Origin: Chloroflexota bacterium
Lineage (GTDB): Bacteria; Chloroflexota; Anaerolineae; Anaerolineales; VGOW01
Assembly (NCBI GenBank): GCA_016875735.1
Contig: VGOW01000002.1
Span: 1-64,000, forward strand
Reading direction: 5' to 3'
Length of the DNA stretch: 64,000 nucleotides
A program made the translations under genes and the position numbers. Positions within the stretch are counted from its first letter, which is position 1; each line of letters starts with the position of its first letter. Of this stretch, positions 18,486 to 28,100 are shown piece by piece. The notes below the pieces were generated by a model, which saw nothing but the letters and a program-made list of their open reading frames with translations, ran no database searches and was not told the origin of the DNA.

Positions 18486-18536
18486 GGGCAGGGCTTGCCC
18501 CTGCCCATTGCAGGCGACCGCAAGGGTCGCCCCTAC
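18486..18536. repeat. double palindrome GGGCAGGG..CCCTGCCC + GGCGACC..GGTCGCCCCTACG
   Basis: Two hairpins in a row between the sensor gene and the kinase remnant: GGGCAGGGCTTGCCCCTGCCC (18486-18506) and GGCGACC / GGTCGCC with CCTACG (from 18513). The second has the same CCCCTAC ending as the elements at 2300 and 44992. Confidence 0.7.
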
Positions 18537-18559
18537 GTTTATGGACAGGTCTTTTTCCC

Positions 18560-19090
18560 TCAGCGGGGGAGCGTAAACCAAAACGTTGCGCCGCGGCCCG
18601 GCTCCGAGTCCACGCCGATCTCGCCGCCGTGCGCTTGCACACTGCCGGGCGGCGAATACTTCACGCCGTTCGAGATCAAATTGTCCATCACTTGCCGCAA
18701 GCGCAACGGATCAGCCACAACCTCGCCGCTGGCACATTCGTCGAGAGTGACGGTTGTTCCTTTGGGCTTGGCCAAATTGTTGTGGCGGCCAACAATCTCG
18801 GCGATGAAATCACGCACGACAAACGTTCTGAGGCGGTACACGTGCTCAAGAATATCGTCGAGCAGGAGGCCTTCGTTGATTTGCGAGGTGATCGAATCAA
18901 GGAGAGAAACTTCGTGGTAGCGCGTTTCGAGCGCGCGGCCCAAATTGCCCAACGCCTGCCCCAACAACCGCCCCACCTCGTCGGGCGGCGCGGTAGGAAC
19001 TTCGAGCTCGAAGTCTCCCTTTTGGAAACGCTCCGCCGCTTTAATATAGGCCGGTATGCGCTTGTCGCCGCGTGTTGGTTGTGGGCTCAT
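18560..19090 (-). pseudogene. internally deleted histidine kinase (HAMP + ATPase fragments)
   Basis: 176 aa that read as pieces of a larger kinase joined in frame. Residues 15-75 look like HAMP (FQKGDFELEVPTAPPDEVGRLLG). After LLDDILEHVY the text jumps to LRTFVVRDFIAEIVGRHNN, skipping the GAF/dimerisation part with its phospho-His. VVADPLRLRQVMDNLISNGVKYSPPG is the start of the ATPase. It then jumps to AHGGEIGVDSEPGRGATFWF, skipping the G-box region. The protein therefore lacks both catalytic centres. It could be a decayed remnant, or two assembly-made deletions. It lies 24 bp after the GNAT gene. Confidence 0.75.
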
Positions 19091-19114
19091 GGGACCGCCT
19101 TTCTGATCAGCGAC

Positions 19115-19684
19115 TCACAACGATATGCCAAAGAACAAGGCAATGTCCTGATTGGCGAAGTATCGGTCGTTGTAGCCGCAGAATGTGAATCCATGCTTCT
19201 GACAAAAACAGATGGCCGGATAGTTTTTCGATTGCACTTCCACCAACAGCCGCCGCAGGTCCACTGCGCGCGCCCAATCGACTGCCGAAGCAACGAGCAC
19301 TGCGCCAATGCCCTGCCGCCGCACTTTGCGCTCCACCGCAAACTCGGCTACCCAGCCGGTGTCGTTCACCGTCGCTTCCATCACACTGAGATAGCCGCGC
19401 ACTTGATCTTCGATCTCGGCCACGATGAACAGTCGGCGCTGAGTCCACACGGCGGCCAACGTCTCGGCGTCGCGCGGATACAGCACACGCACCGAGCGCG
19501 GCAACCGCGCTTGCCTAAACCCGGCGGTGATCTGCCCCTGCTCTTCGCGCACTTCCACTTGCCACACGTAATCGGTGCTGTAACTGTGATCGAAGGTGGC
19601 GAGGGTGCGAATGTCGTCGGCGCGGGCCGGGCGGACGACGACGGGGATTCGGTTCGCGGAGGGCATAGCCAGAGTATACCTCAC
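19115..19684 (-). CDS. GNAT-family N-acetyltransferase
   Basis: 189 aa, single GNAT fold. The acetyl-CoA pocket motif RRQGIGAVLVASA is near residue 120, followed by a C-terminal FCQKHGFTFCGYND typical of the family. The GTG at 19684 overlaps the stop of the previous gene as GTGA, which favours this start by coupling; an ATG at 19666 is the alternative. The substrate (protein N-terminus, amine or small molecule) is not readable. Confidence 0.88.
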   Translation of the reverse strand: MRYTLAMPSANRIPVVVRPARADDIRTLATFDHSYSTDYVWQVEVREEQGQITAGFRQARLPRSVRVLYPRDAETLAAVWTQRRLFIVAEIEDQVRGYLSVMEATVNDTGWVAEFAVERKVRRQGIGAVLVASAVDWARAVDLRRLLVEVQSKNYPAICFCQKHGFTFCGYNDRYFANQDIALFFGISL

Positions 19685-20451
19685 GGAAACGGCGTATCGG
19701 TGGGCTCAATCAACGGCGCGATGGTGATGGGGATAGTGCAGGGCACGGGATGGTTACCGGCGGCGTCGTACACCACCAGCCGCAAAGCGTAATCGCCCGG
19801 CTCCTGCAAACGAGTGTCCCATTTGCCGAGCACGCCGTCAATGACGGGGAGCATATGCCCTTCCGAGTCGGGTTGAGAGGTGATGACGGTGAGCCAGTTT
19901 TCGCCGAGCGTGGAGATTTCGACAACATAAAAGGCGAAGTTCTCGATGTTGGCCGCGCCGCGCACTTCCACTTCACCGGCGAGTATTGCGCCGGGGATGG
20001 GGCTGGTGATGGTCGCCAATGGGAAGAGGCAGCCCGCGCCCCCGGCGGGCACCGGCGTGCGCGAGGGCGTGGGGCCGAGCGCCGCCTCGGGGGTGGGCGA
20101 TTCGAGGCCGGGCAAAACGAGTTCGGGGGTGACGGTGGGCGCGGGCGTGCTCGTGGGGAGAGGGATGGTGGGCGTGGGCGCGGCGCCGAAGAGATCGGTG
20201 AGGTTGGGCGCGAGGAAAGTGTTGGAAAGGAGGGCGGCGGCCATGAGCGCGGCCCACAGAACAGCCAGCGTCAGGCTTCGGTTGCGGGCGGCAACAATGT
20301 TCTCGCGTTCGATGCTGAAGGCCGTATAGCGCAGATGCGTTTGCGCCCGCCAAAATAGAAACAATTGCAGAACGCAGAGCGCCAGCAAAACGACAAACAC
20401 CCACCGCTGATGATCGTAGAGCCAGAGGATTGCATCAGATATCCACGCCAA
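19681..20451 (-). CDS. membrane protein with Pro/Thr linker and extracellular Ig-like domain
   Basis: 256 aa. Two N-terminal membrane helices (WVFVVLLALCVLQLFLFW; LTLAVLWAALMAAALLSNTFL), then a low-complexity Pro/Thr segment (PTPTIPLPTSTPAPTVTPE), then a 100-aa beta-rich domain with two cysteines (GAGCLFPLATITSPIPG..PVPCTIPI) that looks Ig-like (YALRLVVYDAAGNHP). Predicted to be exposed outside. It overlaps the end of the nucleoside phosphorylase gene by 17 bp and is coupled to the GNAT. Function unknown. Confidence 0.72.
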   Translation of the reverse strand: MAWISDAILWLYDHQRWVFVVLLALCVLQLFLFWRAQTHLRYTAFSIERENIVAARNRSLTLAVLWAALMAAALLSNTFLAPNLTDLFGAAPTPTIPLPTSTPAPTVTPELVLPGLESPTPEAALGPTPSRTPVPAGGAGCLFPLATITSPIPGAILAGEVEVRGAANIENFAFYVVEISTLGENWLTVITSQPDSEGHMLPVIDGVLGKWDTRLQEPGDYALRLVVYDAAGNHPVPCTIPITIAPLIEPTDTPFP

Positions 20452-21295
20452 TGCCTTGCTCCGCCAATTTGCTCAAGACCCCTGTGATGATGGCTGCCAG
20501 TTTCGGGCCGATGGCTTTGCCCGTTTCGAGCACTTCTTCGTGCGTGGTGGGGGAGCCGTCGAGGCGGTGAACGTTGCTGATGCCGGAGAAGCCCAGCACT
20601 TTCATTCCACAGTGCCGCGCCACTGTGGTTTCGGGCACGGTGGACATGCCCACCGCGTCGGCCCCGATGGCTTTCAAGAAACGAATGTCGGCAGGGGTCT
20701 CGAAGGAGGGCCCGGCGAGTTGGCAGTACACGCCCTGCCGAAGGGTGATGCCAGAGTCGGCGGCGGCGCGCATGGCGACTCCCCGCAGATCGCGATCGTA
20801 GGCGTTGCTCATGTCGGGGAAGCGGGGGCCGAGGTCGGAATCGTTGGGGCCGATCAGCGGGTTGAATCCGGCCATGCCCACGAGGTTGATGTGATCTTCG
20901 ATCAGCATGACATCGCCCGGATTGAAAGTGGGGTTGATGCCGCCTGCGGCGTTGGTGACGATGAGATAGCGGACTCCGAGTTCGAACATGACACGAACGG
21001 GGAGCGTGATGTGCTGCATGGGCAGGCCTTCGTAAAAATGGACGCGGCCTTGCTGAGCCAACACGGTTTGCCCGCGCAGTTTGCCGATAACGAGTTGGCC
21101 GGCGTGGCCCTCGACAGTGGAGTGCGGCCAATGGGGAATGTCGGTGGAGGGGATGCGGTTGGCATTTTCGATGGAGTCGGCCAGCCCGCCGAGTCCGGAG
21201 CCGAGGATGAGTCCGAATTTGGGTGTATGCTGTGTGCGGTGTCGGATGAAGTCGGCAGATTGTTGGTAGTGGGCGCGGGTGAAGTAAGTTGTCAT
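20435..21295 (-). CDS. purine nucleoside phosphorylase (trimeric PNP type)
   Basis: 286 aa. Recognisable signatures: GSGLGGLAD for phosphate binding, HAGQLVIGKL, VTNAAGGINP, GPSFETPADI and MSTVPETTVARH. The enzyme cleaves purine nucleosides with phosphate, feeding purine salvage. The ATG at 21295 overlaps the xerC stop as ATGA; the longer track ORF starts inside xerC and has no family similarity. The downstream membrane-protein gene overlaps its 3 prime end. deoD-versus-punA naming is left open. Confidence 0.94.
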   Translation of the reverse strand: MTTYFTRAHYQQSADFIRHRTQHTPKFGLILGSGLGGLADSIENANRIPSTDIPHWPHSTVEGHAGQLVIGKLRGQTVLAQQGRVHFYEGLPMQHITLPVRVMFELGVRYLIVTNAAGGINPTFNPGDVMLIEDHINLVGMAGFNPLIGPNDSDLGPRFPDMSNAYDRDLRGVAMRAAADSGITLRQGVYCQLAGPSFETPADIRFLKAIGADAVGMSTVPETTVARHCGMKVLGFSGISNVHRLDGSPTTHEEVLETGKAIGPKLAAIITGVLSKLAEQGIGVDI

Positions 21296-22161
21296 TCCGA
21301 GTCTTTGTCCATTTGTCCGTAAATGAGAGTGGTGGAAAGGTTGGCGTGGCCGAGCAGTTCTTGCAGTTGGCGCAGTTCTGCGCCTTGACTGAGCAGATGT
21401 TTGGCGAAGGAGTGCCGCAAGGTGTGCGGGGTGACTTCGGCGGAGATGCCGGCGGCTTCGGCGTGCGATTTGATGATGAGCCACAGGCCCTGCCGGGTGA
21501 GTTTTTCGCCGCGATGGTTGAGGAAGAGCGCGCGCTGTTCCGAGTCGCGGGCGAGGCCGGGCCGCGAGCGCAAGAGGTATTCGCGGAGGGCGGTGAGCGT
21601 GGATGGGTTTTGGATGGGAATGGCGCGGCGGCGGCCTTGTTTGCCCCGACACATCACGAGGCCTTTGTCGAGATCAAGATCGTCCACTTCGAGCGTCACC
21701 AACTCGGTGACACGCATACCGCTGGCGCAGAGCAGTTCGAGCAGGGCGCGGTCGCGCAGGGCTTTGGGGCCGATAGATTGCTGGGGAGCGATGAGCAATC
21801 GCTCGACTTCGTCGGGCGAGAGAACGCGGGGCGCGCGCTTTTCGATTCGCGGCGACTCGAGCCCGGCGGTGGGGTCCGAGGTGACGACGCCCTGCGCGGC
21901 GAGGAAGTGAAAGAAGGATTTGACGGCGGCGACTTTGCGGGCAACGGTGGACGAGGCGTATCCTCGCGTTTGCAGATCGGCCAAAAAGTCGCGCAGCACT
22001 TGCGGGGAGCATTCGGAGGGATCCGACACGGGGGCGTTTGGGTGCGAGCGCAGATACTCGACGAACTGGTTGAGGTCGTTGAGGTACGCGGCGATGGTGT
22101 TGTCGGAATATCCCTTGTCGCCGGTGAGTGACTCGACAAAGCGGTTGAGAAACTGCTCCAT
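21292..22161 (-). CDS. xerC: tyrosine recombinase XerC-like
   Basis: 289 aa. An N-terminal SAM-like DNA-binding domain (QFLNRFVESLTGDKGYSDNT) precedes the catalytic domain with Arg in ASGMRVTEL, HTLRHSFAKHLL, LLGHANLSTT and the nucleophile Tyr in LIYGQM. This fits a chromosomal dimer-resolution recombinase acting at dif with FtsK. The start ATG 22161 (MEQFLNRF) is chosen over the 28-codon-longer track start. xerC versus xerD cannot be decided from one copy. First gene of the run xerC-pnp-membrane protein-GNAT, all overlapping. Confidence 0.9.
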   Translation of the reverse strand: MEQFLNRFVESLTGDKGYSDNTIAAYLNDLNQFVEYLRSHPNAPVSDPSECSPQVLRDFLADLQTRGYASSTVARKVAAVKSFFHFLAAQGVVTSDPTAGLESPRIEKRAPRVLSPDEVERLLIAPQQSIGPKALRDRALLELLCASGMRVTELVTLEVDDLDLDKGLVMCRGKQGRRRAIPIQNPSTLTALREYLLRSRPGLARDSEQRALFLNHRGEKLTRQGLWLIIKSHAEAAGISAEVTPHTLRHSFAKHLLSQGAELRQLQELLGHANLSTTLIYGQMDKDSE

Positions 22162-22279
22162 AGAATTCACGGTTCGTGAGGCCGGGTATGAGGAACGATT
22201 ATAGTCACAGTTTGCTTTAAGACAAATCGTCTGGGAGGGGCGCATGGCGCCGAATGAGCGCAGAATCGGGGCGCTTTGC

Positions 22280-22308
22280 TTGACATCCCTATAGCGTTAT
22301 GCTACATT
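22280..22308 (+). promoter_or_regulatory. sigma70-like promoter of the roadblock/V4R/RR operon
   Basis: TTGACA (22280-22285), 17-bp spacer, TACATT (22303-22308). This is a near-consensus vegetative promoter, 49 bp before the TTG start, in the divergent region shared with xerC. Confidence 0.7.
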
Positions 22309-22356
22309 ACACGCCGCTGTTCCCTGAGCAACTTTATAGGGGAAGGAGTCCCTGCC

Positions 22357-22728
22357 TTGTCGAAATCTCGCAATGAAATGATGGCGGATCGCTTGCGCGA
22401 CCTGCAAGTCAGTTCGCCCGACGTGGAGGCCGCCGCGGTTGTGAGCGTGGACGGCTTGACCATGGCCTCGGCCCTGCCCCGCGAGGTGGAAGAGGATCGG
22501 GTGTCGGCCATGTCGGCGGCCATGCTGTCGTTGGGCGAGCGCATCGCCAGCGAATTGGGCCGCGGCACGCTGGATCAGGTGTACATCAAAGGCGAGAATG
22601 GCTACGTCTTTCTTATGGCTGTCGGTTCCGAAGCAGTGCTCACGGTGTTGGCGCGCAAAGACGCCAAACTGGGCTTGTTGCTGCTCGATATGCGTCGGGC
22701 GGCCAGCGATCTGTCGAAGATGATCTGA
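22357..22728 (+). CDS. roadblock/LC7-domain protein
   Basis: About 123 aa, single roadblock/LC7 fold (VEAAAVVSVDGLTMASALP..VYIKGENGYVFLMAVG..AVLTVLARKDAKLGLL). Such proteins are partners or regulators of small GTPases and signalling proteins. A TTG at 22357 preceded 8 nt by GGAAGGAG is the likeliest start; the 27 earlier track codons lie across the promoter. First gene of a three-gene plus-strand unit with a V4R protein and a response regulator. No MglA-type GTPase is in the window. Confidence 0.85.
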   Translation: MSKSRNEMMADRLRDLQVSSPDVEAAAVVSVDGLTMASALPREVEEDRVSAMSAAMLSLGERIASELGRGTLDQVYIKGENGYVFLMAVGSEAVLTVLARKDAKLGLLLLDMRRAASDLSKMI

Positions 22729-22751
22729 GGCAAGGTTCTTCGGAGGCGACT

Positions 22752-23387
22752 GTGGCTATATCCATTCCAAAGGCTGACTTGTATTACCCGAACAAATTTG
22801 CCCGGATCACTATCAAGGCAATGGAAGATGTGATGGGCAAGAACGGATTGAACGCGATCCTCAACCTCGCCGGACTCCCCCAACTCATCGACAATTACCC
22901 GCTCGACAACCTGGAAAAGGAGTTTGATTTTGCCGATTACTCCTCCCTCCACGCGGCGCTGGAGGAGATGTACGGCCCGCGCGGCGGGCGCGGGTTGGCC
23001 CTGCGCGCCGGCCGCGCCGTCTTCGCCGATGCGCTGAAAAACTTCGGCGCGTTGGTCGGCGTGGGCGATATGGCCTTCAAGGTTCTGCCTCTGCCGGTCA
23101 AAATCAAAGTCGGCCTGCCCTCGGTCGCCAAAGTCTTCAGCCAGTTATCCGATCAATACTCCACCGTCGAAGAGCACGAGAACGAATACCTCTACATCAT
23201 TCACAAGTGCCCGGTGTGCTGGGGCCGCACCACCGACAAGCCCGCCTGCTACACGGCCACCGGCCTCCTTCAAGAATGCTTCAAATGGGTGTCGGGCGGC
23301 CACGAGTTCCGGGTCAATCAAGACAAAGGCAAATCGGCGGGCGACGAGCTCTGCACCTTCGTCATCCAAAAAGAGCCGATCAGCTAA
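22752..23387 (+). CDS. V4R (4-vinyl reductase)-domain protein
   Basis: 211 aa, GTG start after GGAGGCGACT. The C-terminal third shows the V4R cysteine pattern: HKCPVCWGR, then CYTATGLLQECFKWV, then ELCTFVIQKE, probably a metal or small-ligand site. V4R domains are known as small-molecule sensor modules in regulators. The N-terminal half (ADLYYPNKFARITIKAMEDVMG) is common in Chloroflexota V4R proteins. Likely a ligand-sensing partner of the roadblock and response-regulator proteins. Confidence 0.85.
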   Translation: MAISIPKADLYYPNKFARITIKAMEDVMGKNGLNAILNLAGLPQLIDNYPLDNLEKEFDFADYSSLHAALEEMYGPRGGRGLALRAGRAVFADALKNFGALVGVGDMAFKVLPLPVKIKVGLPSVAKVFSQLSDQYSTVEEHENEYLYIIHKCPVCWGRTTDKPACYTATGLLQECFKWVSGGHEFRVNQDKGKSAGDELCTFVIQKEPIS

Positions 23388-23412
23388 TTGAATCGACGGC
23401 GGAGATTGTCTC

Positions 23413-24223
23413 GTGGCCGATAAACAGTCCATCCTCATCGTGGAGGACGATCTCGACTTGGCCGAGATGCGGAACGCATACTTCCGCGTTCAGGGCTACG
23501 ACGTTCTGACCGCCGCATGGGGCGAAGATGCCGTTCGCATTTCGCAAGAGAACACCCCTCACATCGTTTTGCTCGACATCCGCCTGCCCGACATCGACGG
23601 CTACGAGGTGTGCCTACAATGCGTTTTCAAAGGAGCCAGGCTGTGGAAGAATCCGCCTGCCCGACATCGACGGCTACGAGGTGTGCCGCCGAATCCGATC
23701 CCAGCGCCGCACCGAAAGCCTGCCCATCATCTTCCTCACCGAGCGGCGCGACCGGATCGACAAACTGCAAGGCCTCGAATTGGGAGTCGTCGATTACATC
23801 ACCAAACCGTTCGATATTCAAGAACTGCGATTGCGGGTGCGCAACGCCTTGCGCCGGGCCAGCCTCGAATCGCTGGTGAACCCGGTGACCGGTTTGCCCG
23901 AAGGCAAATTGGTGGATGAGCAGCTCGACAAATTGCTGAGGAGCAACAAAGAGATCGGCGGCGATGAGGACTTCGTCGGCCACCTTTCGGCGGAAGATTT
24001 CATCATCGTCACCTCGGGCGCGCGAGCCAAAGAGATCAGCGAACGAGTGAACTCGCGGCTTTCTCAAAGCATGGATTATTTTTACCCGCTCAAAGATCGG
24101 CAAGCCGAGACCAATGGCCGGGCGCGGTTGTCGCTGACGCTGAAGACACTCAATGCGGCGAGCGGCCCCTACGCCGACATCGGCGCGATCAAATCAGCCG
24201 TGATCAGGACACGCGGGCAATAG
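23413..24223 (+). pseudogene. response regulator with degenerate GGDEF-like end, broken by a 73-bp insertion
   Basis: GTG start at 23413. A receiver domain begins with acidic pocket EDD and phospho-Asp in IVLLDIRLPDIDGYE. Then the text IRLPDIDGYEVC appears twice in different frames, because a 37-bp direct repeat with a 36-bp spacer adds 73 bp and shifts the frame. After the second copy the receiver continues normally (RRIRSQRRTESLPIIFLTE, LGVVDYITKPFD). The C-terminal part looks like a shortened GGDEF relative ([33 protein letters not shown]): GGDEF is replaced by SAEDF and a middle block is missing, so no cyclase activity is expected. As sequenced it cannot be translated whole. Confidence 0.85.
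23578..23687 (+). repeat. 37-bp direct repeat with 36-bp spacer
   Basis: The same 37 bp begin at 23578 and 23651 (ATCCGCCTGCCCGACATCGA..). The spacer starts CTACAATGCGTTTTCAAAGG. Offset is 73 bp, so the response regulator frame is lost. Could be a replication-slippage duplication, a chimera with a paralogous response regulator, or an assembly artefact. Confidence 0.95.
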
Positions 24224-24241
24224 CCCTTCGATCTCCGAGTG

Positions 24242-24279
24242 AGGCCGCCACCGCCCGCACGGCTCGCGGCCTTTTTTTG
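24242..24279 (+). terminator. Rho-independent terminator after the response-regulator unit
   Basis: AGGCCGC (24242-24248) pairs with GCGGCCT (24266-24272), followed by TTTTTTTG. It closes the roadblock/V4R/RR unit just before the glycosyltransferase start. Confidence 0.85.
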
Positions 24280-24294
24280 CGCCTGCCGCCTCGC

Positions 24295-25038
24295 ATGAAA
24301 ACCGTCGTCGTCATCCCCACTTACAATGAAGCCGACAACTTGCCGCAGATGACCGCCGCCCTTTTGGCCCTGCCCCTGCCCGGCCTCTCGGCGCTCATCA
24401 TCGACGACAATTCGCCTGACGGCACGGGCCGTGTGGCAGATGAACTGTGCGCCGAGCACCCATCGCGCATTGGCGTCATCCATCGCCCCGGCAAAAGTGG
24501 ATTGGGCACGGCTTACATCGAAGGCTTCACCCGCGCCATCGCCGACGGCGCCGAAACCATCATTCAAATGGACGCCGACTTTTCCCATTCGCCCAACTAC
24601 ATCCCGCAAATGCTCGAGGGGTTGAAAGAACACGATGTCGTCGTCGGCTCGCGATACGTCTCCGGCGGAAAACTCGACGAGCGCTGGGAGTATGGCCGCT
24701 ACCTTCTCAGCTGGTTCGCCAACAGCGTGTACACGCGGCTCCTGCTCAATGTTCACGTCCACGATGCCACTGCCGGATTCAAAGCGTGGCGGCGCGAAAC
24801 TCTGCTCGGTCTCGGCCTCGACCGCGTCCGCTCCAACGGGTACATCTTTCAAGTTGAGATGGCGTATCTGACGGAACGGTTGGGCTATCGCGTCCTCGAA
24901 ATCCCCATTTACTTTGAGGATCGACGCATCGGCAAATCCAAAATGAGCGTGCCGGTGAAGATCGAAGCCGCCCTGCACACATGGCAGGTGCGCGCCCGGC
25001 ACAGCCGCCTCACCTCGAAAGATCGCCGCAACTTCTGA
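24295..25038 (+). CDS. polyprenol monophosphomannose synthase-type glycosyltransferase, family 2
   Basis: 247 aa, GT-A fold. [16 protein letters not shown] at the N-terminus, nucleotide-sugar acidic residues in [11 protein letters not shown] and [13 protein letters not shown]-like region absent, and the conserved GSRYVSGG and FKAWRRETL motifs of DPM1-type enzymes. It should transfer mannose from GDP-mannose to a polyprenol phosphate, producing a membrane donor for O-mannosylation or lipoglycan synthesis. ATG 24295 is chosen over the TTG at 24277, which falls next to the terminator T-run. It lies just upstream of the giant YfhO-flippase gene. A paralogue is at 58327-59043. Confidence 0.9.
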   Translation: MKTVVVIPTYNEADNLPQMTAALLALPLPGLSALIIDDNSPDGTGRVADELCAEHPSRIGVIHRPGKSGLGTAYIEGFTRAIADGAETIIQMDADFSHSPNYIPQMLEGLKEHDVVVGSRYVSGGKLDERWEYGRYLLSWFANSVYTRLLLNVHVHDATAGFKAWRRETLLGLGLDRVRSNGYIFQVEMAYLTERLGYRVLEIPIYFEDRRIGKSKMSVPVKIEAALHTWQVRARHSRLTSKDRRNF

Positions 25039-25117
25039 CAAGATGAGAGGATGACAAGATGAAGGGATGAGATTGATCATTTTGTCATTTTGTCATCGGG
25101 CCATCTTGTCATTCTCT
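25037..25117. repeat. degenerate TGACAAGATGA array with inverted second half
   Basis: GACAAGATGAGAGGATGACAAGATGAAGGGATGA is followed by TCATTTTGTCATTTTGTCATC and TTGTCATTC, so a short-unit array is followed by its own inverted counterpart, able to form a hairpin. It overlaps the end of the glycosyltransferase gene and the possible start of the next one. Confidence 0.75.
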
Positions 25118-28100
25118 GTGCCCCGCTACCGCGACGACCTCCTCGCCGCACTCGGCTTCCTCCTTCTGCCCTTCGTCTTGTTTTGGCCGGTCGCGCTCGG
25201 CGGCCGCACCCTCATCCCCGCAGACAACCTTTTCTTTTTCGAGCCGTGGGCTTCGGCGCGCGAACAATTCAACGCCCTCCCGCCCGACATTCCGCACAAC
25301 GACCTCCCGCTCGATCTGCTCCTCGAAAACTACGCCTGGAAACGGTTCATCGCCGACTCACTGCGCGAGGGCGAACTGCCGTTGTGGAATCCGCACCTCT
25401 TTGCTGGAGCGCCCTTCCTCGCCGCCGGGCAACACTCCGCCCTCTATCCTTTCAGCCTCCTCTTCTACATTCTCCCCATCCCGCGCGCTTTCGGTTGGTT
25501 CATCGTTTCGCAATTTTTTCTCGCCGGGTTGTTTGCATACATTTTTCTGCGAGCCATCGGGCAGAGTCGCGTCGCCGCCTTTCTCGGCGGGCTGGTGTAC
25601 GAATTCAGCCTGTTCATGATCGTCAGCGTCACTTTCCCGATGATCATCGCCGGGGCTGTGTGGCTTCCATTGGTGCTCGCCTCTGCCCACTGGATCATCG
25701 AGCAACGCCCCGCGCTCGGCGGTCGCCCGGCCTCCCTCCCATGGGTCATCATCGGCGGCATTGCCCTCGGCTGCCAAATCCTCGCCGGCCACCCCGAAGT
25801 CATCTATTACACACTCCTCATCGCTGGCGCTTACTCTGCCTTCAATCTCAAATCTCAAATCTCAAATCTCAAATCCCTTCTGCGCCCCGCACTCTATCTT
25901 CTCGCTATGGTCACGCTCGGCCTCGCGCTTGGCGCGGCGCAATTGATTCCGCTGATCGATGTCCTGCGCGACAACTTCCGAGTCGGATCAGCTACGCTGG
26001 AACAAGTGCGCGGCTGGGGGTATCCGCCTCGGCACCTTCTCGCTTTCCTCATCCCCAACGTCTTCGGCAACCCGGCTCATCACCGCTACCTCGATCTATT
26101 CACGTGGCAGTGGACGCCCGTCACCGTCAACGCGCTCGGTCAGCCCATCGTCAAAATTGATTGGGGCCCGCCGATCACTAATTACGTCGAAGGCGGCGCA
26201 TACGTTGGCATCCTGTCGCTCATCCTTTCCACGTTTGGCATTCTCTCCATCTTCCAACGCTCATCTACCCAACCACCTAGCCACCCCGCGACAGCGCCCC
26301 GAAGCGACAGCGGAGCGGGAACCACCCAACCACCCCGCGACAGCGCCCCGAAGCGAAAGCGAAGTGGGAACCACCTAGCCACCCAACCATCCAACCACCT
26401 AACCGCCAAACTCTTCTTCGCCATCCTCGCCGCCCTCTCTCTCGCCTTCGCCTTCGGCACGCCGCTCTATGCCCTCATCTATTATCTTCCCGGTCTCAAC
26501 CAACTGCACTCACCCTTCCGCTGGGTGTGGCCCTTCAGCCTTTGCATCGCCGCCCTCTCCGGCTTCGGCCTCGATCACCTTCGCCTCACACCCCACGCCC
26601 CACGCCCCACGCTTCACGCCTCACGCCTCGCGCTCCTCTCCGGCATCGCAACCCTCGCCGCCCTTCTCCTTGTTGGCCTCAACTTTGCCAATCTTGAGTC
26701 TTCAATCTCCGATCTTCTCAACTCTCTCGCCCTCGCCAACACCGCCTTCGCCGATGCGCGAATGTTTTTCTCATACGAAGCCGTGTGGGTCGCGCAGCTC
26801 GGCGGGCTGCTGATCGCATCGGGCATCGTGCTACGGCTCGCCGCCCGCAATCATCGCTGGTGGCAGCCGCTCGCCATTGCCCTCGTCGCTGTCGATCTCC
26901 TCAGCGCCAGCGCCGGTTTCAATTCCGCCGCCGACCCGTCGATCCTTTCATACACACCACCAGTCATCGACTTCCTCAAAAAAGACACCGGCTACTGGCG
27001 CTTCACCACCTTCGACCCCGACGGGCGCAAACCCTTCAACGCCAACGCCGGATGGTTCTTCACTCTTTACGATGTGCGCGGCTATGACTCGATCATCCCG
27101 AAACAGTACGCGCAATACATGAGTCTCATCGAGCCGCAGGGCGAACTGCAATTCAACCGCATCGCCCCCATCTCCAATCTCCAATCGCTCGATTCTCCCC
27201 TTCTCGATCTCCTCAACGTCAAATACGTCCTCTCGCTCGCCGAGATTCCACTCCCCAAATACAAACTCGTCTACGACGCCGAAGTGAAGGTGTATGAAAA
27301 TCTGGGCGTCTCGCCTCGTGCTTTCACCCTACCCGAAGAATGCTCCATCGCCGCCGACGACTTCGCCTCCACCGTCCAATCCAACGACCCTCGCCGCCTC
27401 GCCATCTTCGACCAGCCACCCAGCCACCCCGCGACAGCGCCCCGAAGCGACAGCGGAGCGGGAACCACCCAACCACCCAACCACCTAACTGCCTGCAACC
27501 CGATCCCCGCCGACATCATGGCCTACGGCATCAACGAAGTTACAATCAACGTCGGGCCTGTCGAGCCATCGTTCCTCGTCCTCGCCGACTCGTACGCGCG
27601 CGGCTGGCGCGCATTCATTCGCCCCGTCGGCGCTGATGAAAAAATGGAAACCGAAGTTCCCCTCTATCGCGTCAATGGAAACTTCCGGGCGGTGAAATTG
27701 GACAGCGCCACGAGCGGCTGGTCAATCCGATTCAAGTACAGCCCCAACTCGGTAAAACTCGGCGGCTTCACTTCGGCCATCGCCGCGCTCACCGTTCTGC
27801 TCACCGCAGGCATTTGGTTGTGGCGCTACTTCTATCGCGAAAGCGCCGAGGATTCCACCGCGCGCCGCGTCGCCAAGAACAGCCTTGCCCCCATGGCCCT
27901 CACCCTCATGAACCGCGCCATCGATCTCGTCTTCGCCGCGTTCATGTTGCGCATCCTCGGCCCCGGCGACGCAGGCAAATACTATTACGCCGGAGTGCTC
28001 ATCACCTGGTTCGAGATTTGGACGAACTTTGGCCTCAACACTTACCTCACCCGCGAAGTCTCGCGCGACCGTTCGCACGCTAATCGTTACCTCTCGAACA

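Noticed and set aside
20435-21652. 405-aa ORF as a single purine nucleoside phosphorylase with a long N-terminus
   Set aside because: The extra N-terminal 119 residues are antisense/overlapping text of xerC. The ATGA overlap at 21295 gives the real start.
24295-25038. possible tRNA or riboswitch upstream of the GT2 gene
   Set aside because: The hairpin at 24242 is followed by seven T and is explained as a terminator. No cloverleaf or conserved riboswitch core is seen.
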